Source: Limnochorda pilosa (GTDB lineage Bacteria > Bacillota > Limnochordia > Limnochordales > Limnochordaceae). Taken from it: DNA of 64,000 bases. Of this stretch, positions 59,237 through 64,000 are shown piece after piece. Position 1 is the stretch's first letter; each line of letters starts with the position of its first letter. The DNA is taken from positions 3,720,001 to 3,784,000 of the forward strand of contig NZ_AP014924.1 of the NCBI RefSeq assembly GCF_001544015.1, read 5' to 3'. The position numbers and the translations under genes were made by a program. The notes under the pieces are model-generated. The model worked only from the letters and a program-made list of their open reading frames with translations, had not been told where the DNA came from and ran no database searches.

Positions 59237-59266
59237 ATTATAGCAGAGGGCTCGAATTCGTGTCAA
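59237..59266 (-). promoter_or_regulatory. veg promoter P1 (distal)
   Basis: On the minus strand TTGACA (59261-59266), 18 bases, TATAAT (59237-59242), in tandem with P2. Both begin with TTGACACGA, which suggests a duplication. Confidence 0.85.
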
Positions 59267-59275
59267 GCACAAGGT

Positions 59276-59316
59276 GAAGAAAAAACCGTGGCCGGGAGCC
59301 GCAGGCTCCCGGCCAC
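59276..59316 (-). terminator. Strong terminator of the ykuK-like gene
   Basis: GTGGCCGGGAGCC (59288-59300), loop of three, GGCTCCCGGCCAC (59304-59316): a perfect 13-bp stem. On the minus strand it is followed by GGTTTTTTCTT. Confidence 0.9.
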
Positions 59317-59334
59317 CTCCCTTGCGGCCGTGCG

Positions 59335-59808
59335 CTACTTGGTGTACTTGTCGGCCACGGTGCTGGCGCCGTAGGAGTCGGGCTTGATGCGGGCGTCGAA
59401 GCCGCTGCCCGAGACCATGCCCACGACTTCCCGAATGAGGTCCTTCGTCTCGCCGTTCTCACCCACGTCCAGGTGGATCTCGACGTTCAGGTCGGCGTAG
59501 CCGTTCTCGGCCAGTTTCTCGGCCAGGCGGCTGGCAAGCCCCAGGCTGCGCGAGGTCTCGTAGAAGATGCGCTGCCGGAGGGACCGGCCCAGGGATTCCT
59601 TCTCACGGGTATAGTAGTACCGCGCGCCCTTCCCGTGCCGGTATACGATGAGGGCCGTCACGAAACAGGTTTCACCGTCGGTCACCTGGGAGTCGGTGCC
59701 GACGATGATCTTGTACCGGTTGTCGGGCTGCTCGTGGACGTAGGCGATCAGGTCGGCAAACGCCTCGTCGAAGCCCATCCGCCCCTTGCTGGGGCTTATG
59801 AAGGTCAT
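59335..59808 (-). CDS. YkuK-like RNase H fold protein (DUF458)
   Basis: A 157-residue protein; start set at ATG 59808 because a TTGCGG-17-TATAAT promoter occupies 59849-59877, so starts at 59850 or 59877 lie in the promoter. The RNase H-like core is RYKIIVGTDSQVTDG, CFVTALIVYRHGKGARYYYT and later VEIHLDVGENGETKDLIREV, with acidic residues in place. YkuK family proteins are of unknown substrate. Not usually next to rsmA; it stands between rsmA and veg where Bacillus has yabG. Confidence 0.8.
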   Translation of the reverse strand: MTFISPSKGRMGFDEAFADLIAYVHEQPDNRYKIIVGTDSQVTDGETCFVTALIVYRHGKGARYYYTREKESLGRSLRQRIFYETSRSLGLASRLAEKLAENGYADLNVEIHLDVGENGETKDLIREVVGMVSGSGFDARIKPDSYGASTVADKYTK

Positions 59809-59848
59809 GGTCACCACCGGCCCGAACGTATCGACTGCTTGCAGGGTC

Positions 59849-59877
59849 ATTATACTTCCAAGAGCGCGAACCCGCAA
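59849..59877 (-). promoter_or_regulatory. Promoter of the ykuK-like gene
   Basis: On the minus strand TTGCGG (59872-59877), 17 bases, TATAAT (59849-59854). It rules out the two upstream start codons of the gene. Confidence 0.65.
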
Positions 59878-59955
59878 GGAATCGGGGGTAAGGAGGAGGC
59901 CTCCCGTCCCCAGGGCATGTCCTGACCTTTCCCTGCCTCCTGCACCAGCCCTTGG

Positions 59956-60855
59956 TCATTCACCCAGGAGCTGGCGGGTCAGCCGGGCGTACTCCGCCAG
60001 GTCGAGGGTTTCGGCGCGGCGGACCGGATCGATACCGGACCGTTCCAGGGCCTGATCGACCGCCTCCCGGGACCAGAAGCCGCCCCTTCCCCTAAGCGCC
60101 TGCCGGAGGGTCTTCCGGCGCTGCCCGAAGGCGACCCGGATCACCCGAAACAGGCTGTCGCGAGGAAGGGCTTCCATCCCCGGGTACGGGCGAAACTCAA
60201 GGCGTACCACCGCCGACTCCACTTCAGGCCGGGGCCAGAAAACCGTCGCTGGCACCCGCGCCACCAGGCGGGCGTCTGCATGGTAGGCCACCAGGCAACT
60301 GAGCGCCCCATACGTCCGGCTCCCGGGCACCGCCGTGATCCGCTCGGCCACCTCCCGCTGCACCATGACCACGCCGCGCTCCCAGGGGACCTCGCTCTCC
60401 AGCAAGCCCGCCAGCACAGGGGCCGTCACCGCGTAGGGCAGGTTCGCGACCAGCTTCGGCCGGGGTTCCTCAGGCCCTCGCGCCCATGGGCCTGGCTCCT
60501 GCCGCTGCTCGATCGCCCACTGCAGGAGCTCGTTCCAGCGGACGGTCCGGGCGTCGGCCTTCACCAGCACCAGCCGTGGGTCTGCCCCCAGGTGGTCGCG
60601 CAAGGCCCGAGCCAGAATGGGGTCACGTTCCACGGCGACCACCAGACCGGACCTCGCCAGGAGCTCCTGGGTGAGGGCGCCGAAGCCGGGACCCACTTCC
60701 ACGACGGTCTCGGTACCCCGCAGCTCGGCCGCCGCCACCACCTTCCGAACGATGTTGCCATCGATGAGGAAGTTCTGGCCCAAGTGGCGGTTGGGCCGGA
60801 GGCCGTATTCGGCCGCCAGTTGCCGGATCCTCGCCGGGCTCGCCAGGTCACCCAC
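59956..60855 (-). CDS. rsmA: 16S rRNA (A1518/A1519) dimethyltransferase RsmA/KsgA
   Basis: A 299-residue protein from GTG 60855. RPNRHLGQNFLIDGNIVRKV, motif I VVEVGPGFGALTQELLARSG, and motif IV LVANLPYAVTAP with N-L-P-Y are diagnostic. FGQRRKTLRQAL near the C-terminus binds RNA. It dimethylates two adenines of 16S rRNA. Placed after yabE as in Bacillus, but without the rnmV gene usually between them. Confidence 0.95.
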   Translation of the reverse strand: MGDLASPARIRQLAAEYGLRPNRHLGQNFLIDGNIVRKVVAAAELRGTETVVEVGPGFGALTQELLARSGLVVAVERDPILARALRDHLGADPRLVLVKADARTVRWNELLQWAIEQRQEPGPWARGPEEPRPKLVANLPYAVTAPVLAGLLESEVPWERGVVMVQREVAERITAVPGSRTYGALSCLVAYHADARLVARVPATVFWPRPEVESAVVRLEFRPYPGMEALPRDSLFRVIRVAFGQRRKTLRQALRGRGGFWSREAVDQALERSGIDPVRRAETLDLAEYARLTRQLLGE

Positions 60856-60877
60856 GCCGGTCGTCAGGTCCCCCCGC

Positions 60878-61921
60878 CTACTCGTCCAGGACGTACACCT
60901 TCACATACTGCCGTCCGAACCGCAACGCCTCACCCAGGTCCTCGTAAAGGAGATCGATGCGCCGCCCCTTGATGGCGGCTCCCACGTCGGCGGCCACCCC
61001 GAGCCCGTACCCCGGAATGTAGAGGTGGCTTCCCAAGGGGATGACCGTGGGATCCACGGCCACCACGCCCCGCCGCGCCACCACGCCGGTCGCGGTGAGG
61101 CCGTCGGTGTACGGGGCCGTGCTCTCGGGCCCGGGCGTGTACGCCGTGGCCAGCACTTCCAGGACCCGGCTGAACCGCTTGGGGCCCTGGGGTGTGCGGA
61201 CGACCTGGGCCCCCCCTTGCCGCTGGCCGATCCCCACAATCTTCGCCACCGGTTCCTGCACCCGCTCGCGGGCCAGCTCCCGGCGCTCTACCAGGTTCCC
61301 GTCCTCAAATCGCAGTTCGACGTGAACCCGGTCGAGCCCATCGCGGCCCTGCCGGATGACCCGCGTCGAGCCCGCGGCCAGGGTGGGCTCGGCCCAGCGC
61401 AGCACGTCGTGGGGAACGGTCTGCTCCTCCCACCGCTCTTCCAGCCGCACGCGAACCACCTGGACCGTCGCGGGACCGGGAAGCCGCGTGTCGAGCGCCG
61501 GCGTCACCTCGTCGAGAGCGCCGAGCTCGACCCCCGCCTCGCGCAGCAACTCGCCGACGGTCGAGGCCGCCGTCTGCAGCCGGACCTCGCGGCCTCCCAC
61601 CCTCAGCGCCACGGGGAACGCCTTGCGGACCTCGATGAGCAACCCCCGGGTGACGGGTGCCGTCAGGCCAGGGTAGACCCGGTCGTCGTCGCCCAGCTCC
61701 ACGGAAACCTCTGCGAGGACGCCTGCCACCGTGGGCTTGAGGGTGGCCTGGGTGAGACGGGTGCCGTCAACGCTGACGGTAACCTCCTTCACGGCCCAAC
61801 CTGGGGCGGCGGCGGCGAGGCCCCCCAAGACCGCGACCAGCACCACACCCTTCAGTATGCCGCGCCATCCGGCTGAGCCCAGGGGACTCCCGTCAGCTTT
61901 CCGGCTGCGGGCTGCCGTCAT
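60878..61921 (-). CDS. yabE: YabE-like cell-wall protein (DUF348, G5, 3D domains)
   Basis: A 347-residue protein; ATG 61921. Signal/anchor at residues about 21-43 (GILKGVVLVAVLGGLAAAAP). Two ubiquitin-like DUF348 repeats (TVSVDGTRLTQATLKPTVAG, VALRVGGREVRLQTAASTVG), then a G5 domain (about residues 175-250) and a C-terminal 3D domain with ATAYTPGPESTAP, GVVAVDPTVIPLG and AADVGAAIKGRRIDLL (the three aspartates). It is probably a lytic transglycosylase-like resuscitation factor. Overlaps the upstream small gene. Confidence 0.92.
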   Translation of the reverse strand: MTAARSRKADGSPLGSAGWRGILKGVVLVAVLGGLAAAAPGWAVKEVTVSVDGTRLTQATLKPTVAGVLAEVSVELGDDDRVYPGLTAPVTRGLLIEVRKAFPVALRVGGREVRLQTAASTVGELLREAGVELGALDEVTPALDTRLPGPATVQVVRVRLEERWEEQTVPHDVLRWAEPTLAAGSTRVIRQGRDGLDRVHVELRFEDGNLVERRELARERVQEPVAKIVGIGQRQGGAQVVRTPQGPKRFSRVLEVLATAYTPGPESTAPYTDGLTATGVVARRGVVAVDPTVIPLGSHLYIPGYGLGVAADVGAAIKGRRIDLLYEDLGEALRFGRQYVKVYVLDE

Positions 61922-62129
61922 TCCGTCTCCCCCCTCCGGGCGGCTCCTGCAGCGCCTGAAACCGGCCCAGGGTCGTTCGGAGCTGCGCCTCGTCCACCTC
62001 GTCCAGGCGGTCGAGGAGCTGGATGACCTCCTCAAGCTCCTTTTCGGTGATCAACCCCCGTTGCTGAAGCCGCTCGTAGGCGCCGATGAAGCGGATCTTG
62101 ATGCGTTCGGCCTCCAGGTCGGGCGTCAT
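61893..62129 (-). CDS. Small helical protein between dnaB and yabE
   Basis: A 78-residue protein; ATG 62129 overlaps the dnaB stop by four bases (ATGA) and its end overlaps yabE by 29 bases. Helical (ERIKIRFIGAYERLQQRGLI, EVIQLLDRLDEVDEAQLRTT), with a basic tail. No family recognised. Compact overlap on both sides supports translation. Confidence 0.55.
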   Translation of the reverse strand: MTPDLEAERIKIRFIGAYERLQQRGLITEKELEEVIQLLDRLDEVDEAQLRTTLGRFQALQEPPGGGRRNDGSPQPES

Positions 62130-63535
62130 CGCGGCTCTTCCTCGGGTGTGACCTCGATGAAACGCGTGTACTCCCGGATGAACCGGAGCTTCGCGGAGCC
62201 GGTGGGCCCTTTCCGCTGCTTCGCGACGATCACCTCGACCTCGCCCTCGGTCCCCTGCTCCCGCGCCCGTTCCGGGTAGTAGTAGTCGTCCCGGTACAGG
62301 AAGATCACGACGTCCGCGAACTCCTCGATGTTTCCCGAGTCCCGCAGGTCCGACATGACGGGGCGCTTGTTCTCCCGGGACTCCACCCCGCGGTTCAGCT
62401 GGGAGAGCAGGATAACCGGCAGGTCCAGCTCTCCGGCCAGGTCGCGGATCTCACGCACCATGTCGCCCACCACCAGCGCCCAGTTCTTGGTGCTCTCCCG
62501 GGGCGGGCGAATGAGCTGCAGGTAGTCGATGACGATGAGCCCCAGGCCCGGGTTCTGCGCCTTCACCTTCCGCGCCTTGGCCCGCATCTCGGCGGTGGTG
62601 AGGCCGCGCCGGTCGATGACCTTGATCGGCAGCGGGTAAAGCTCGTTGAAGATGCTCTGGGTCTGGGCGAACTTGGCATCGTCCATGCGCGTGGAGTACT
62701 CCAGGGAGGAGACCGGCGTCCCCGTCTGGTGCAGCCGGAAGAGCTCGCTGATCACGATGCGGTCCCCGATCTGCTCGTCGTCCATCTCGAGGGAGAAGAT
62801 GAGGACGGGGACCTTGCGCTTGGCCACGTTCACCGCGAAGTTGAGGGCCAGCGCGGTCTTCCCCATAGAGGGGCGCCCCGCCAGGATGATGAGGTCTTTG
62901 GCCTTGAAGCCGGTGGTCAGGTAGTCGATGGCGGGATAACGCACCAGGAGCCCGTAGGAATGGGTGCCCTCGCGGCGTTCCATGAGCCGCACGTAGCACC
63001 GGCCCAGGATCTCCATGAGGTCCTTCACTTCCTCTTCCAGACCCGCCGCCTCCTGGGCGGCCTCGAAGATGATCTCCTGGGCCCGGGCCTGGTACTCGGC
63101 CACGGTGCCCTCGGTCTCCTGAAGCACCATCTGCTCGATGGCCTGCGCCGCCTCCAGCAGGCGCCGGCGGGCGTACGCGGCCAGGAGGAGCTCCGTGCTG
63201 GGTTCCAGCTCCCCCGGGCTGGTGAAGCTTTCGGTGAGGTCCAGGAGCACCCGCTCGATATCGGGGAAAGCCCGTTCCTTGCGCAATTGATCGTAGACAC
63301 GGCTGTAGGAGAGGCGACCGTGGCCTCCATAGAGGGTAAGGATCGCCTCGAAGACCCGCCGGGTGACCCGGTCCTGGAAATGGTGCGGCTTCAGCCGGTC
63401 GATGACCCGATCCACCTGCTCGGGGTACTGGATGAGGATACCCAGCACCCGCCGCTCGGCCTCAGGGTCGCTGAGACGACCTCGCTGGGCCGCGCCCGGG
63501 GGGCCTGCGGGCTGGGGAACGACTTCAGTACTCAT
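62126..63535 (-). CDS. dnaB: Replicative DNA helicase DnaB (Bacillus DnaC)
   Basis: A 469-residue protein from ATG 63535. The N-terminal DnaB domain (RRVLGILIQYPEQVDRVIDR) and a RecA-like core with Walker A LAGRPSMGKTALALNFAVNV, VIDYLQLIRPPRES and ILLSQLNRGVESRENKRPVM with the usual arginine finger region. It unwinds DNA at the replication fork. Start overlaps the DnaD-like gene by 11 bases. Confidence 0.95.
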   Translation of the reverse strand: MSTEVVPQPAGPPGAAQRGRLSDPEAERRVLGILIQYPEQVDRVIDRLKPHHFQDRVTRRVFEAILTLYGGHGRLSYSRVYDQLRKERAFPDIERVLLDLTESFTSPGELEPSTELLLAAYARRRLLEAAQAIEQMVLQETEGTVAEYQARAQEIIFEAAQEAAGLEEEVKDLMEILGRCYVRLMERREGTHSYGLLVRYPAIDYLTTGFKAKDLIILAGRPSMGKTALALNFAVNVAKRKVPVLIFSLEMDDEQIGDRIVISELFRLHQTGTPVSSLEYSTRMDDAKFAQTQSIFNELYPLPIKVIDRRGLTTAEMRAKARKVKAQNPGLGLIVIDYLQLIRPPRESTKNWALVVGDMVREIRDLAGELDLPVILLSQLNRGVESRENKRPVMSDLRDSGNIEEFADVVIFLYRDDYYYPERAREQGTEGEVEVIVAKQRKGPTGSAKLRFIREYTRFIEVTPEEEPR

Positions 63536-64000
63536 CGGGGTAGAGCTCCTTCCATCGAGCCACCTGACCCGGGTCCACGGGGCGGTAGGCCGAGGCGTTG
63601 GCGGCGCCTTCGGGCAGCCGGCTGGCCGGCGGGCGCGCGGGCCGCCCGAAGGGCGCGCCGGGTCCCCGTTGACTGCCGCGCCGGCCGGGTACGTCCAGAA
63701 GCTCGTCCAGCTGGCCCTTGTCCGCCAGGTCTTCCAGGGTGCGAACTCCGTCGTTGTACCAGTTGCGCAGGATACCCTCGACGTAGCTCATTCGGGGCCG
63801 GGGCGCCTGAACCGCAGCCTGCCGTACCGCCACAGCGATGACGTCGGCGCTCATGCCCATGGTCTCAAGCCAGTAGCGCAGCCGCTCGTACTGGGCCTCC
63901 CCCAGGAGCCCGATCCACTTGTGGTAGATGGCCACCACCGCTTGGAGGTCGGCGGCCTCGTCCACCGGGACCGCGCCCGGAGGTTCGTCGGCCCCCGCCT
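63525..64000 (-). CDS. DnaD/DnaB_2-domain primosome protein, N-terminus outside window
   Basis: About 157 residues are visible; the frame stays open to the window edge, and GTG 63965 may be internal. The DnaD C-terminal domain is seen (AVVAIYHKWIGLLGEAQYER, then YVEGILRNWYNDGV with the Y-x3-I-L-x2-W motif). A low-complexity Pro/Ala/Arg linker and YPDEY end follow. It would load DnaB. Directly upstream of dnaB and overlapping it. Confidence 0.75.
   Translation of the reverse strand, partial: AGADEPPGAVPVDEAADLQAVVAIYHKWIGLLGEAQYERLRYWLETMGMSADVIAVAVRQAAVQAPRPRMSYVEGILRNWYNDGVRTLEDLADKGQLDELLDVPGRRGSQRGPGAPFGRPARPPASRLPEGAANASAYRPVDPGQVARWKELYPDEY

Overview
The window looks like a chromosomal segment of a GC-rich, endospore-forming Firmicute with a possible outer membrane. 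The class Limnochordia is the best guess. This rests on three things. There is a near-complete Bacillus/Clostridium-type sporulation and housekeeping gene order (dnaD-like, dnaB, yabE, rsmA, veg, sipL, ispE, purR, glmU, prs, ctc, pth, mfd, spoVT, yabP, yabQ, divIC, yabR). Base composition is high in G+C, with many GTG/TTG starts. At the left edge there is a PorV-like outer-membrane beta-barrel gene. The taxonomic assignment is inference.

Bases 1-8.4 kb hold envelope and unknown genes: a truncated PKD-repeat protein, a PorV-like barrel, a SANT/Myb-type regulator, a secreted carboxypeptidase-regulatory-like protein, a frameshifted CsgG/FlgO-like remnant and a two-helix membrane protein, separated by long gene-poor stretches. 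Bases 8.4-18 kb look like a decaying defence-type island: a winged-helix/HEPN-like protein, a PLD-nuclease plus DNA methyltransferase pair, a divergent PIN plus GIY-YIG double-nuclease fusion, an IS256-type transposase remnant, a clear pseudogene, and a plus-strand run of small Zn-ribbon, HEPN-like and membrane-anchored proteins.

Bases 18-26.1 kb form an integrative element. On the minus strand these are a tyrosine integrase, GNAT acetyltransferase, excisionase-like HTH protein, small ORFs, a primase and a DUF927-like ATPase in overlapping frames, a cluster of ten GTATCACC iteron-like repeats, and an RHH regulator operon whose promoter is occupied by an 18-bp perfect palindrome. The integrase end abuts a tRNA-Lys(CTT) gene cut at its anticodon arm, with its promoter intact. 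A structured plus-strand stretch upstream of the primase could encode a counter-transcribed RNA.

Bases 26.1-36.1 kb are chromosomal: DoxX, tRNA-Met, an HTH protein with a DnaA-box cluster behind it, tRNA-Leu, a damaged CAP-domain gene, a two-subunit 2-oxoacid:ferredoxin oxidoreductase, and a minus-strand run SpoIID-like, yabP, yabQ, divIC, yabR and a DUF501-Ppx/GppA fusion. Bases 36.3-52.4 kb carry hbs and mazG (plus strand), then spoVT, mfd, pth, ctc, prs, glmU, ytaF, tRNA-Gln, purR, a nucleotidyltransferase, a GntR regulator, ispE, dacF and a class V aminotransferase (minus strand). Bases 52.5-58.8 kb are a spore or cell-wall cluster: sipL, a PG-binding/GH18-like protein and a trypsin-like protease on minus, facing a LysM protein and two unknown proteins on plus. 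Bases 58.8-64 kb return to the conserved order: veg (two tandem strong promoters), a ykuK-like gene, rsmA, yabE, a small ORF, dnaB and a DnaD-like gene running off the window. Familiar members not seen at their usual places are spoVG, rnmV, yabG and yabO.
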